The notes beneath the pieces were generated by a model. The model was given only the letters and a program-made list of their open reading frames with translations, had not been told where the DNA came from and did no database searches. DNA of 30,129 bases, taken from assembly GCA_010094045.1 (NCBI GenBank), contig ML986647.1, forward strand, positions 153,970 through 184,098, written 5' to 3'. The position numbers were made by a program, and so were the translations under genes. This stretch comes from Lojkania enalia (taxonomy: Eukaryota; Ascomycota; Dothideomycetes; Pleosporales). Shown here one piece after another: positions 1 to 10,379 of this stretch. Position 1 is the first letter of the stretch; each line of letters begins with the position of its first letter.

Positions 1-1320
1 GTCTATTCTAATCTTATTAAAGGCCGCGCGAATATTAAACTTAGTAAAGATTGCTGCCTTAGTAGGCCTAGATAAGAATTTATCTATATATAGTATCGGA
101 TATATATTCTTATAGGTAAGAGTATTAAGTTTATAATAATCTACGCAGATACACAGGTTACTATTAGGTTTATAGACGTAAAAGATTGGAAATGTAAAAG
201 AGCTCTAACTCTGCTCGATATACCTATATTATAGATTATCTATAATATACTTCTTAGTTACCTCCAGCTCCTTAATATTCTACTTATATAATAGGCTGTA
301 ACTATTAGAGAGAGGTTTTATAAAGATAATCTTATAATTATAAGAGTAGTATTCTAGTAATTAATAAGCTACAGTTTTACTAAATATATCTTAATATTTA
401 TAGTATTTAGATAGTAATTGGAGATTTACTAGTACTTTGTTTTCAGCCTTATTTTCCAGCTCTAGGGCTTACTTATTTTTAATCAGCCGCTTAATTTCGT
501 ATAGAAACGTGGAGAAAAACTTATTCTCTTTCCTCTTTATATTAAAGTAGAAAGTATTAGCTAAGATAAGAGTAATAATAGGAGAATAGACTTTTTTTAG
601 ATTAGGTTTAGACTTTATTTTATATAGGCGTATAAGAGCTCCAAGCTTATTTAGACTATAAGCTATAAGAGACTAATATAGTTTTAGTAGTCTTAATAGA
701 CCTTTAATACGATAGATAGTCGGACTGTAGGACTATTAATACTAGTTCTTTTCCTATAGAGCGTCGCGTCGCCGGATATCTAGCTCTACTTTCTTATTAT
801 ATGCTGGCTGAGTTAATTATATAAGAAGAGGAGGTAAAGGATTATAAGTAGTAAGATACTTAGAAGGCTATATAATCCAATTCTTATCCGTATCTAGCAG
901 GAGTTAAAAATAATATAACTATTTAATACTAATAATATAATCCTAAGTACCTAGATCTATAATAATAAATAGGTAGTTTTAGATAGTTCTCCTATTAATT
1001 CACAGGTATAAGCGGATATACTAATTAACTAGGGTTTAGATTCAGTCCTAAAAACCTTTAATAATAATTTTAAAGGGTAAGCGCTGTATTAATATATATA
1101 GAGCTTAGAAGAGTAATCTAACTACTATAGAATTAAGGAATAGGAAGCCTTAGGCGCTAGTATTAATAAGGGCGTTTAGTTGTATACCAACACCTTTTAA
1201 ATATAGAACGGTAGAGATTCGGAAGTATTTTCCTCTAAATAAATATAACAAATCGATGTTTAATAAGTTATACTTACTTAAGCCTAGAATAGAGAGTTTT
1301 CCTAGACGTCTCTATTTCCC
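1..1320 (-). pseudogene. pol remnant of G1: aspartic protease and N-terminal part of reverse transcriptase
   Basis: Read on the minus strand, the protease motif QLNALI-NTS-A (about 1150-1180; NTS codons 1156-1164) corresponds to the family form ALIDTGA, with Asp changed to Asn and Gly to Ser by G-to-A transitions. These changes remove the catalytic aspartate. A long linker rich in TAG/TAA follows, then RT motifs at 1-110 (TKFNIRAAFNKIRID-like, normally FTKFDIRAAFNRIRI). Codons start at minus-strand positions congruent to 0 mod 3, the -1 phase relative to gag. The remaining RT, RNase H, integrase and chromodomain lie outside the window. Compared with G2, many individual RIP sites differ, so the copies decayed partly independently. 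Confidence 0.88.
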
Positions 1321-2700
1321 ACCCGAGAACTATCTAGGTGGTACTTATTTACGTCTAAAAACTCTTCTTCTTTAATCTTCTCTTATTTAACCTCTATCTC
1401 TTATATTCTAAAGACTATATATTCGTTTATAAAGTATCCTAGTTTACTATAGTTATAGTAATTACCTAGGGTTATATACCTTTCAGGTACGGGAGTCTTA
1501 CTAGATTATTAAAGAGCGATTATAGTAGAACGAGGTATTAATACTAGAGTAGATTAGAGTAGTATTAGATCGTAGGTTATCTTAGATAAACTCTTAGAAA
1601 CCTTCTAGTACCGATCCGAATTTGTTTTAACTATAACCTATAGGCTGGCAGTTTATTTTAGAAGGTTAGAAATACTCTTCCTTTCTATATCGTAGGCTGT
1701 TAAGTAGGCGACTATAGCATTAAAGGAGCCTTTCTATATAAGCTTAAAGCTAAGGTTTAGTATTTTTAGGCTGGGGAGAATCTTATCCTATAGGTAGAAG
1801 AACTACTTAGATTAGAGTATGGATCCCCTAATAGCTATACTAATAAAGCGAGCTTTAAAAGTTAGGAACGCTTCTCTCTTATTTATCCTTAGGACCTAAA
1901 ACGCCTATCACACCTCTATCTCTTTATTACCTATAATAAAATACAATTATAGAAGCGAAATTATTTCTTTAGTATTCTTAAACTAATACTAGTCTAATTT
2001 AGATAGGTATTTTAGTTCTAGATACCCTTTTATAGTACTAGAGGTATGTTTCTATACTAACGCTATATATGTACGTTCTATTAGATAGTAATCTATATTA
2101 ATCTCGAGTCGGTCTAAAATTAAGGCTTACTATTATTTAAATATAGGTTTACTACTATCTATAAGGCTTTCAATCTTAGGTATACGTTTAGTAAGATAGG
2201 CTTAAGGGGGCTTAGGAGTAGCTAAGAGGTTTCTTATTAGGGGAGTTGTAAAAGTTTCCTAGCGTATTATTAGTTCTAATTCGGTAGTTTATAGAGGTTA
2301 ATTAGGACTAATAGTTCTCTATTATATTAAGCGTATAATCTCCTTCTATAAAATTGCAATTTATTCCTTAGGGGTTAGTTTACTTCAATTTCCCTCTAAA
2401 TTAGATAGGTTCTTTATTATAGGCCTTATAGAGAGGGGTCCGTCTATTATAGGGCTCCCTATAGGAGGTAACAGTTATTCTACACGCGTAGATAGAAGCT
2501 TACTCTTACTATAACTTACGCGTGTATCGGTTCTAGTATAGGAATTAGAAGGTGAATTATAGTTAGATATCGGTAGTTACCTCTAATTTTAATAGGTTAT
2601 TAGTAGTCTCTAAGTTTCTACCTAGGCGCACTCTACGCGGCTTTTCTAAAGATAATCCTAATTGTAGAGGATAGGAAGTTCTAAACTTAAAGGCTTCGGT
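1311..2700 (-). pseudogene. gag remnant of G1 with zinc knuckle
   Basis: This is the nucleocapsid/capsid polyprotein of a Gypsy element, decayed by RIP. The CCHC zinc knuckle is visible at about 1419-1460 on the minus strand as Y-Y-N-Y-S-K-L-G-Y-F-I-N-E-Y: Cys and His are replaced by Tyr (TGT/TGC/CAT/CAC to TAT/TAC) but spacing is kept. Upstream parts match G2 gag (13793-14190). The start codon is not identifiable; the left limit is set by G2 comparison and the right limit is approximate. Codon phase (high coordinate congruent to 2 mod 3) differs from that of pol by one base. Confidence 0.8.
1314..1320 (-). promoter_or_regulatory. candidate -1 ribosomal frameshift heptamer (G GGA AAT) at the gag-pol junction of G1
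   Basis: In the gag phase the codons read gtg-gga-aat, giving G_GGA_AAT, which fits the X_XXY_YYZ slippery pattern in the correct frame. Gag coding similarity ends and pol-frame similarity begins near here. At the matching place in G2 (14332-14338, repeated at 16275-16281) the sequence is A_GGA_AAT, which one TpG-to-TpA RIP change from the G1 form explains. Whether it works, and whether a downstream pseudoknot exists, cannot be judged from this sequence. Confidence 0.45.
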
Positions 2701-2876
2701 TAATAGAAGGTTTCTAAGATTCTATCTAAGTAACTAAATAATTTAATGTAATAGTATATAAGTATTATAATCTAAACTAAATTAGGTATATCTTAAACTT
2801 AGACGTATTCAAATAAACAATTAATACGATATTATTAAAGAGGCTATTACCAGCAGTATTAAGTTCTTCTATATAA

Positions 2877-3155
2877 TATAATAGTATAGGTAAGATAATA
2901 GGTCTGAATGCAGCACGAATCTACTTAGAAGTATATAGGAGTACGTAAGGGTTTAGGGACCTAGGAATTCTATTAATACCTATAGGCCTTATACGAAAGG
3001 ATATAGAAGAACTACTAAGCTACTTATAAGGGAGTGTACAACTATATACGGAAGGGAAAAGGGGTAGAACCAGGGGTAGGATAAGATAAGCGAAAAGCTT
3101 TAGGATAAGGTTATATATAAAGCTTTTCGTGGAACGATTTCTTTACATCGTTATA
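2877..3155 (-). repeat. 5' LTR of G1 (279 bp)
   Basis: Its reverse complement aligns end to end with the G2 LTRs at 12497-12775 and 21358-21634. The outer end reads TATAACGATG on the minus strand (RIP form of TGTAACGATG) and the inner end reads ...CTATTATA (from ...TTACA), the usual TG...CA LTR termini. It contains a conserved block with an AAAGCTTT box and a C-rich tract. Confidence 0.93.
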
Positions 3156-3467
3156 GCCTTCCTTTTATATACGCTTTCTTTTATACGATTAACGTTATAT
3201 AGCAGCTTTATTAGCTGCTTAAAGCTTAGTAACCTGAGCGCGTAATAGTACGTTTTTATATATTATATACGCAGCACCCTTTATAAACTATTTAAACACC
3301 TCTACTATTAAAATAGATAAACTATCTAAGTACTTTTAAACTCTTAATCGAACGTACGCAGATTAAAACCTAAATTTAATAGGATTACTTAGTATTTTTA
3401 ACTCTTAAGAAGTATCTTTAACTATAGAGGGTATTAGTATATACAGTCAAACTTCGAGCTTTAATAG

Positions 3468-4337
3468 TATTATATCTAGGTTAAATAGAATTAGGCTAGC
3501 GCCTTAAAAACTACTTAGAATATTACTCTTTGTAATTGCTACGTTAAAAGCTACTTTAAAGTAGGGTAAGAACTCGATTTTCGTAATATAGTTAATATAA
3601 CCGTATATTAGCTACTCGACTTAGCGCCCGTACACAGTCTTTAAAAGCGAGAAACAACCTATATCTAGTAGCTATAGTAGGTACAATAAATATAGAAGTA
3701 TATAGAGAGTAATAATATTCTTTTCCTCGCAGAGCTACCTAAATTTAAGTAAGTCGTAGCTCTTATAACCATCAAGAATTAGCAATTAATACATACTAAT
3801 AGTACAATCCTTTATATACGCGTTAAAGTACTTTAACTACTTAATACTAATATTATTTATCGTCCAGCTATTATTAGTAATCTATATAGCCTAGGTTGGT
3901 AGAATATTATCTTCTTTATATTATATAGAGAGGTAGTAGATACCTGTAAAGATAATAAAAGGTAGTATTATCTATCCTATCGCGTTAATACTCTAGATAA
4001 CTATAGTCTACTTATAATTATCTAGCTAGAGCTGCTTTAGTTAATTCCGTCTCTTAGAGCTAGTAAGTACTACTTCTATTAATATTACGCCTATTATAAA
4101 GCCTAATTTATTAAAGTTATATGTATTTTCGTTAATAATACTATACTTAGCCTTTATATTCTATATAAGGTAGAACCAGCCTCCTATAACCTTAGGATCC
4201 TTACATTTAGCTCTTAAATAGTCGTACTTTTAATTAAATTTAACCTTAAGCTTAGGCGTACATTTAATAAAATTCTCTGCCTAGTTCTTTCTAACCTAGC
4301 TAGTAGAGTATACAGCTAGCAGTAAATTGGCTATATC
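3468..4337 (-). pseudogene. Fot1/pogo transposase A, central and C-terminal part (DDE domain)
   Basis: This is a cut-and-paste transposase of the Tc1/mariner superfamily, pogo/Fot1 branch. On the minus strand at about 4095-4195 it reads KYSIINENTYNFNK-GF, matching the family's KYGI..DIYNFDETGF with the first catalytic Asp changed to Asn and Glu to Lys. At about 3600-3720 it reads LYLLYL-stop-LLDIGCF, the family's PPHSSHLLQPLDVGCF block carrying a further catalytic Asp, then INYITK-EFL and FKVAFN blocks. The N-terminal part continues at 10018-10320 beyond the Copia insertion. Stops sit at former Gln and Trp codons. Further C-terminal remnants run left of 3468 but are poorly recognisable. Confidence 0.87.
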
Positions 4338-4342
4338 TTAAA
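4338..4342. repeat. target-site duplication TTAAA, left side of Copia
   Basis: A perfect 5-bp match to 10018-10022 directly outside the two Copia LTRs. It lies within the CENP-B-type DNA-binding part of transposase A. Confidence 0.85.
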
Positions 4343-4570
4343 TGTGATAAAAGGCGAATCTTATCTTAGGGAGAGAGATAAGGAGCTGAACTGGTTGATT
4401 GAAGATAGCCAGCGGGCTATATTTATGTACATAAAAAAGGGATATATTAGCTAATATCTAGCGTAATATCCGGCGTAATATTGACCGTAATATCCAGCGT
4501 AATATCGACCGTAATATCGTACGTCGATATCTGATACAGCTCGGTAGACTAGCCGAAAATCCCTATAATA
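4343..4570 (-). repeat. 3' LTR of Copia (228 bp)
   Basis: Starts TGTGATAAAAGGCG and ends CCCTATAATA, the final TA presumably from CA. It matches 9814-10017 throughout apart from transition differences and an extra 24 bp (two 12-bp units) in the tandem tract at 4453-4524. A C-run (polypurine tract on the coding strand) lies just inside, fixing this as the 3' LTR. Confidence 0.95.
4453..4524. repeat. six imperfect 12-bp tandem units in the 3' LTR of Copia
   Basis: The units read aatatctagcgt, aatatccggcgt, aatattgaccgt, aatatccagcgt, aatatcgaccgt and aatatcgtacgt. The other LTR has only four (9924-9971). They lie in the central part of the LTR. Confidence 0.9.
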
Positions 4571-4572
4571 TA

Positions 4573-4579
4573 CCCCCCC
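4573..4579 (-). other. polypurine tract of Copia
   Basis: Seven C on the plus strand, read as GGGGGGG on the element strand, two bases inside the 3' LTR: the expected place for plus-strand DNA priming. The rest of 4580-4811 is non-coding 3' sequence in which I see nothing else. Confidence 0.8.
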
Positions 4580-4811
4580 AGCTTTAACTGTAAAGGAGAA
4601 GCTGCGTCGAAAAAAATAAAGGTAGATACTATACTAAAAGAGGTAAATTGTATAGAGTAACTAGTAGTAGAGCTAAGTACGCTTGCAGAAATATTAATTT
4701 AATGTAATATAGGGTAAGTTATAATCAATTTTTAATTACCCCCTAAGATTCTTGTTAGTAATCGATTTATTTAGCTGATAGAAATTCCTAAGATTCGATT
4801 CTAGCTGAAAT

Positions 4812-7800
4812 ATCTTCCATTTTCAGTTGCTTAATAAACCTTTAGTATTATTGCAGCTGTAGAACTTTTGTAAAACCGTTAGCTGGTATTAGATTTATCG
4901 GTTGCCAACTGATTATAAGTCTCTAGTCTACTACTTCTTAACATAGCTAGTACTAGTATATATCTACATGGCGAAGTTTGGTATTAAGACGCTTAGATGG
5001 CTTATTTACGATATCTACTATTTATTAATTATTATAAAGTAGTACTAGTTGCGTGTTAATATAGAAGTGTAGTAAGGTAAAGGCCTTCTACTACTACTCT
5101 ATTTCTAATCCGGCGACTAATAGTACTAATAATTCTGCCTTAGTAGTCGATTTTATAACTATACGCTGAATTAAGGCTTTCCAATTAATTAGCATCCTAA
5201 AAAGTTAAAATATATAGCTGTAGGAACTTCGACAAGTATTAGAATTATCGCTAAAGGCTATATTAGATATATTATAGAATAGTAATTGCTCTATAGGGTT
5301 AATATAATTAGTATTACTACTCTAGCTGATAGTAGAGGTGTTTTATATATTATTAGCTGTTACTGTAATCGCTAAGTACTTCGTACTAATTAGATGTTAT
5401 TATACCCTTAAGGCAGCGTTAATATAATAATTGCTAGGGTTCTAGAGGTATTATAATAATATTAAGTGCGTTCGCGCGACATTAAAGCGTATAAAAACTA
5501 CGATCTAGGCTAGACAACTAATTAGTTGTTAGTAGTAAGATATCCTATTAGAGGATTTCTTAGTAGCAGCTAGTAGCATATTCTCGTATAGAGGCATACT
5601 CAGCGCTTTCTTATTAACCGTAATATTAAATCGCGCTGCTACCTTATTAAAAATAAATCTTATAGCAGCTAGGTCTTATACTACTATATATCGCATACGA
5701 CTTAAACTTCTAGAAACTAATTTAGATCTCTAAGGGATTAAAGTTTATATTTATTACTTAATTACGATTTAAATTTCTACTTAGTAGAGATATTTAATAG
5801 GTAAACTAGGATTATAATATTGTTAATATAAAAGAAGATAATTAGCTTGTCGTTTATGTATAAGTAAGATATTTCTAGTACTATTTTAAGGCCTAATTAC
5901 CTTAGAATCCTATCTAGCTTATAATACTAAAGTTTCGGAGCATCCTTAAAGCTATATATAGCTTTCTATAGTTGTAGATATTTCCTATACTTATATACGA
6001 AACCTTCTAGTATATAGATATATATTAACCTATCTAATCGGCAGTTAAGGAACGCGTTAACGATATTAAACTGGTATATATTAAGTTTAAAATGAGTTGC
6101 AATTAATATTAGAAAGTGAAAGGTTTGTATAGCTAGTATAGCAGTATAAGTATCTCTCTATTAAGATTGTAGATTACTATGTACGACTAATCTAGCCTTA
6201 AATTTATATAAGAAACCGTTCTTATTAAATTTATATACGAATACCTATATTACTAGAAGAATTTCAGTAGAGTTTTAGAGAATTATTATCTTTTACTAGG
6301 TATTTATATTCTCCTACTTCTGTAACTCAGCGCGACAGGCCTTATAGAAGCTAGTACTAAAAGGGTAATTCTTTAGATTCTTATAATACTTTAGTTCTAA
6401 TAGAAGCTAATTGCGATAATATTTTCTAATAGTATAAGTTTCTTTTATATAATTTGCCGGTATTAGCTCGCTATTAGATAGTACTGTAAAGGTTGTAAAG
6501 TATAACTAAGGCGGCCTGCGGCTGTATAAAGACCTACTTCCCTAGATTATATTATCCCTCAATATTTAACTACTAATTTCTTCCCTCCGCGGGGTATTAT
6601 TTGTTCTTCTTAAGGGTATAGAAGTATAAGAAGGTAACAGTTACTATTCTTATAGCAAATTATCGCTAAATATAGTATTTTTACTATCTACTAGCAGTGC
6701 TGCAGGGGTATCCTAATTCCTTAGTACTAGCGCTAGTATTAATTCTAGCGTTAGGAGTCCCTAATTACTAGTAATATCGTCGATTTATTCTTTAAAAATA
6801 GTATTCTCCTACTAATAGGCCTTTTTACTAATTAAATTGCCTGCTAACTTAGCAGGAATATCTTAATTAGGCAGCCAATCCTTGTAGATCGCTTCTACAA
6901 CTTCAATTATTTTATTATTACTACTATTAATAGAGCTCTTAATATTATTAATTTGAAAAAGAATCTTCTCTAGAGATTCTTTTAGCGGATATTCCTCCTC
7001 CTTACTAGATATAATATTGCTAAATATAACGTCCCTAGTATTAAATACCTATTTTAGTTTCGGAATTAGCACTCGGTATATATTTGTACTCCTATATTAT
7101 AAGAGTTTCCCGATTAGTGCCTATAATACTAGTTTATCACCTTTTAATAGAGTTTTATCTAAAACGTACGCTCGCGATTCTATAACCTAAAGGTAAGTAA
7201 GAGACGGTTTATAGCTAAAAACGGCCTTATATAGGGTTTTAAATCGAAGGCTTGCAATTAGTATCCTATTAAGTAGGTATATTACTGTATAAGCTAATTC
7301 GTTAGCGTATTTATTAGAGATATTACCTTCTATTATAAGAACGCGCACGCGGGTTATAATTTAGTACTCTACTTACTCTGCTAGGCTATTCTACTCAGGT
7401 GTACGAGGCGCGCGAGCTTTAATTACAATTCCTTAATTAAGTAATACTTCTATAAGTTCTAAGAAGCTTAAGTTGTTATCTATATAGATATATACAATCT
7501 TTCTTTTATACTATTATTTAATTTTTACTAATAGTATTTTAAAGGCTTTTATAAGAGTAGATTTCAACTAATTATATATCGTAAATCCCTTATACTACCA
7601 GAACACCTGATTAACTATATAAAATAGGTATCTCTTACTATTATAGTACCTCTTACAGTTCTTCTAAAGTTGAATAATATTAATCGCGATTCTTTTAAAT
7701 AGTTTAGTAGCTAGGTAAAGCTAACTATACCAGCTAATCTACTATAATAACTTCGCTTATATACATGTCTAGTAATCTTACTATACTAGTACTTCCTAAT

Positions 7801-9535
7801 TGTTTAACTAGATACCCTCAGCTACTTAAGGTAGGGCTAATACTAAATCTCTACCTAAGTAGCCTAATAATCGGTATACTTTAGCTAAAGAAATAATTCG
7901 TATTAGTTGCTAGCGATAGAAGGGCTTTTCTTTAATTACTGCAACTATCTTATATCCGGAAAGCGAATTAAGTAGAGGCCTTTTTACTAGGTCTATATTT
8001 AGTAGCTAGTAGCTGTTAAACAACTCTAAATAATAAACGATATTATAGTAATTATACTAGTAAAGGTAATTTCTACCTAAGTTGAACTAGATACTCTATT
8101 CTCTATTTCTAATTAGGGCTATTATATTAGTTAGTAACTGAGGGATATAAGTAACTTCTATTAGTTTAATATCTCTCAGGCCTATAGGAGAATTAATTAT
8201 AATTATAATAGTACCCTATTCTAATATAAAGTATATACTACCTCCCGCAGCAATTTTATCTTTAGAATTTACTATCTAAATAGTCTACTAACTAAAAGCC
8301 TTAGAGTTGTATATATAGATATTAGAACCTAGATTAAGTATCCACCGATTTAGAATACTAGTCTCTTCTTTCTCAGGGGTAGTACTTGCTGAAAAATTGC
8401 CCCTTTAAATTACCTAGGTATTTCTCTAGAAGCTAGCAGCTTTCGTAGAAGCTTTACTATTAAACGAGGATTTTAACTTCTTATATTTTTCTATATTTAC
8501 CTTCAGGGTATTCTTTTTCCCCTAGTTATTCTTATTTAAGATATTATCTTAGGCTTTTAGTATTTCCTAATCTAGTACCTAGTTTAGTAGCCTAATCGAT
8601 TCGTTTACATACTCGCAATTACTCTAGAAGTGCTACTTCTTATAGAAGTAGGGTGGTAGAGTACGTAATCGCAAACCGGATTTTTCTTAAGACTGCTATA
8701 TAATACTATCAGAATTTACTTAAGGAATTAATAGACGTTGTAAAGCTGTAAACGAGCTGAGCGTCTTCTATAGATTAAAATATCTATAGTAATTAGTATA
8801 TTAGTATACCAATTGTTTAATTGTAGGAATTAGTTGATTAATCTTATCTAGCTTATTTTTAGCATTAATTAGTACTATATAGATTAGCGCCCACACCTTA
8901 TCTTTCTTAGCAACTATTAGAAGAAAATCCTTTTCTACTCTAAGGCCCTAAACTTCTGCTAAGCTAGTAGCCTTAGTATAATAGATTACCTGATTCTACT
9001 AATTTAGCTACTTCTCTACCTCTCTATTAGTTGAGTACTTAAGGAGAGCTTAATATTCCTTCTAGATTAGTTGTTCCCTCGACTTAATAGTAGGTGCTAA
9101 CTTTTCCTGTAAGATTCTAAGAATCTTATAGCTGGTTATATCGTTGCTAAGTATTACTTTGTATTAAGGCGATGTTGTTGTTAAGATATCGCTATATATA
9201 GTATAGAGAGTGTTGTTAATCTTAATCTAATCCTTCTTCTATTAGTTATACTAGTCTCTTGCCCAGTTCCAATCTGTTATTTATATTAAGGTTATCTCCT
9301 TATATATAACTCTACTAGAGGGGTATCTTTCTATTTCCCCTTCTGGATTTATCTTCGGGGTCCGGAACTCACCTATATTAAAGAGGGGAGGTTTTAACCT
9401 ATAGATTTTAACCTTTTTAAAAGGTACGCTTAGATCTAAATATTCTTATACCCTTAGCCTACTAGCTGTTAGTTTACGCTGCTCGAGCTAATCCTCCTAA
9501 TCGCTAGGAGTACTGAGTATCTTCTTCTTAGATAT
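4812..9535 (-). pseudogene. Copia gag-pol polyprotein (gag, protease, integrase, RT, RNase H)
   Basis: Minus-strand remnants in order: gag start near 9535, where an ATA probably replaces ATG, followed by AISKKKILSTPSD; a zinc-knuckle-like segment at 8615-8650 (YFYKK-HF-SNC); protease WILNLGSNIYI at 8312-8344 (family WILDSGSN); integrase end KARAPRTPE-N at 7385-7420; RT start VFVYKFNKNGFLYKFKARL at 6180-6244; RT active site FFYINN at 5818-5836 (family YVDD, both Asp now Asn); RNase H AFSDNSNT-RSS at 5215-5260 and STTKAELL near 5130; C-terminal KLRHVDIY near 4960. Gag through RT share one phase; the RNase H piece at 5258 is shifted, implying one net indel between about 5260 and 5800. Stops are at former Gln/Trp codons. 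A single gag-pol frame is normal for Copia. Confidence 0.93.
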
Positions 9536-9801
9536 AGCTATAGAGGAGTATGCAACCGTTGTAACACCAGAAATATGCTGGGATATATTAATACTAGAGA
9601 ATAAAAATAGCCTTAAACGCGATACAGCGTATTAATAGGCTTATAAAGTGCAGAATTTGTACGTAATTCTAATAGCTAAGTACTTAAAGATCGTTAGTAA
9701 ACGATAAAGATAATGATATCGCGATATTACGATACTAAATAAAAAGGAGTAATATCGATCGCAATATATAAATTGAGTTGCAGCTATTTTGGTGCGGTAA
9801 C

Positions 9802-9813
9802 CGGGCTTATAAC
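9802..9813 (-). other. primer binding site of Copia, half-tRNA type (initiator tRNA-Met anticodon arm)
   Basis: Directly inside the 5' LTR, the element strand reads GTTATAAGCCCG. From family knowledge, Copia elements prime from a cleaved initiator tRNA-Met and carry GGTTATGGGCCC, the complement of its anticodon loop and stem. The present site matches except for two G-to-A changes of the RIP kind. The rest of 9536-9801 is the untranslated leader, with several short AATATCG-like repeats at 9700-9770. Confidence 0.7.
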
Positions 9814-10017
9814 TGTAGTAAGAGGCGAATCTTGTCTCAGGGAGGGAGATAAGGAGCTGAACTGGTTGATTGAAGATAGCTAGCGGGCCATATTTATGTA
9901 TATAAAAAAGGGGTATATTAGCTAATATCTAGTGTGATATCCGGCGTAATATCGACCGTAATATCGTACGTCGATATCTAATACAGCTCGGTAGACTAGC
10001 CGAAAATCCCTATAATA
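9814..10017 (-). repeat. 5' LTR of Copia (204 bp)
   Basis: Direct repeat of 4343-4570, beginning TGTAGTAAGAGGCG and ending CCCTATAATA. Differences from the other LTR are mostly C/T and G/A, plus two fewer 12-bp tandem units. The initiator-tRNA-like primer site just inside identifies it as the 5' LTR. Confidence 0.95.
9924..9971. repeat. four imperfect 12-bp tandem units in the 5' LTR of Copia
   Basis: Units aatatctagtgt, gatatccggcgt, aatatcgaccgt and aatatcgtacgt correspond to the six-unit array of the 3' LTR. Confidence 0.88.
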
Positions 10018-10022
10018 TTAAA
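10018..10022. repeat. target-site duplication TTAAA, right side of Copia
   Basis: Identical to 4338-4342 at the outer edge of the 5' LTR. Confidence 0.85.
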
Positions 10023-10320
10023 TAGTAGTAAGCTGCAGCGGAAATCCTCTTATATCTAGATCTAGTATATACTAAACAATTACCTACTCCTTAATCTTAC
10101 TAAGCTTTATTAAATTAGGCCAGCAATCACATTATAAAACTATTCCTCACCTTTATATACTAAATATACTTTAAAAGATATTATAGATTAATATAACACG
10201 ACGTATAGTTAGTATTACATCTTATTAAAGAGCTTAAAGTATAAGCTGTATTCTAGCTTCTTTCTAAATTAATTCTATAGTTATTAGTTATAGTATAATA
10301 CTATAAAGTATAATTATCGC
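10018..10320 (-). pseudogene. Fot1/pogo transposase A, N-terminal part
   Basis: On the minus strand the segment near 10030-10130 reads QYILDLDIRGFP-like (seen as YILDLDIRGFPLQLTTI), matching the HTH/CENP-B DNA-binding region of transposase B (YILNIDTRRF-LNLNML at about 29500-29590). It continues into 3468-4337 when the Copia insertion and one copy of TTAAA are removed. The start codon is not identifiable; upstream is A/T-rich sequence up to the terminal repeat. Confidence 0.78.
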
Positions 10321-10344
10321 GATTTTAGTAGAGTTTTAGTATTA

Positions 10345-10379
10345 TAATCAGCTCGCTTAAGTAATCAGCTCGCTTATAC
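10345..10379. repeat. right terminal repeat of transposon A, with a duplicated 15-mer
   Basis: TAATCAGCTCGCTTA occurs perfectly twice, at 10345-10359 and 10362-10376, with a 17-bp period, then TAC and a TA dinucleotide that fits the target site of this superfamily. Distance from the Copia junction to this point (about 360 bp) equals the corresponding distance in transposon B. Confidence 0.75.

Larger units (their letters stand above)
1..3155 (-). mobile_element. Gypsy (chromovirus) LTR retrotransposon G1, 5' part, truncated by window edge
   Basis: Minus-strand element with its 5' LTR at 2877-3155, followed leftwards by gag, protease and the beginning of reverse transcriptase; base 1 falls inside RT. 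The reverse complement is colinear with 12497-17594 of G2 once the 1943-bp duplication there is discounted (about 3155 versus 3155 bp), so G1 and G2 are copies of one family. The 5 bp outside the LTR are GCCTT (3156-3160), but the other end lies outside the window, so this target-site duplication cannot be confirmed. Outward of 3155 the sequence resembles the 3' part of transposon B near 22815-23059, so G1 probably inserted into transposon A. Heavy RIP makes it non-functional. Confidence 0.93.
4343..10017 (-). mobile_element. complete Ty1/Copia LTR retrotransposon, RIP-inactivated
   Basis: The element is 5675 bp on the minus strand: 5' LTR 9814-10017, primer site 9802-9813, one gag-pol reading frame from about 9535 down to about 4812, polypurine tract 4573-4579, 3' LTR 4343-4570. 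Domain order is gag, protease, integrase, RT, RNase H, with integrase before RT, which defines Copia rather than Gypsy. It is flanked by the 5-bp duplication TTAAA and is inserted in transposase A. RIP stops are frequent inside the coding part, while the LTRs and leader keep many TpG/CpA dinucleotides. Confidence 0.95.
3156..10379 (-). mobile_element. Fot1/pogo-like DNA transposon A, split by a Copia insertion
   Basis: The transposon consists of 3156-4337 plus 10018-10379; the intervening 4343-10017 is a Copia element with its duplicated TTAAA target. Joined across that insertion it is colinear with transposon B (28637-29866 matches 3468-4337 plus 10023-10379). The right terminal repeat is at 10345-10379. 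The left terminal repeat is not present: the element appears to continue left of the G1 LTR, so about 310 bp of its 3' end probably lie beyond the window on the far side of G1. RIP has put stops throughout the transposase. Confidence 0.85.

Noticed and set aside
9785..9813. tRNA gene or tRNA fragment near TGGTGCGGTAACCGGGC
   Set aside because: No cloverleaf can be drawn. The initiator-tRNA-like part is explained as the Copia primer binding site on the minus strand.
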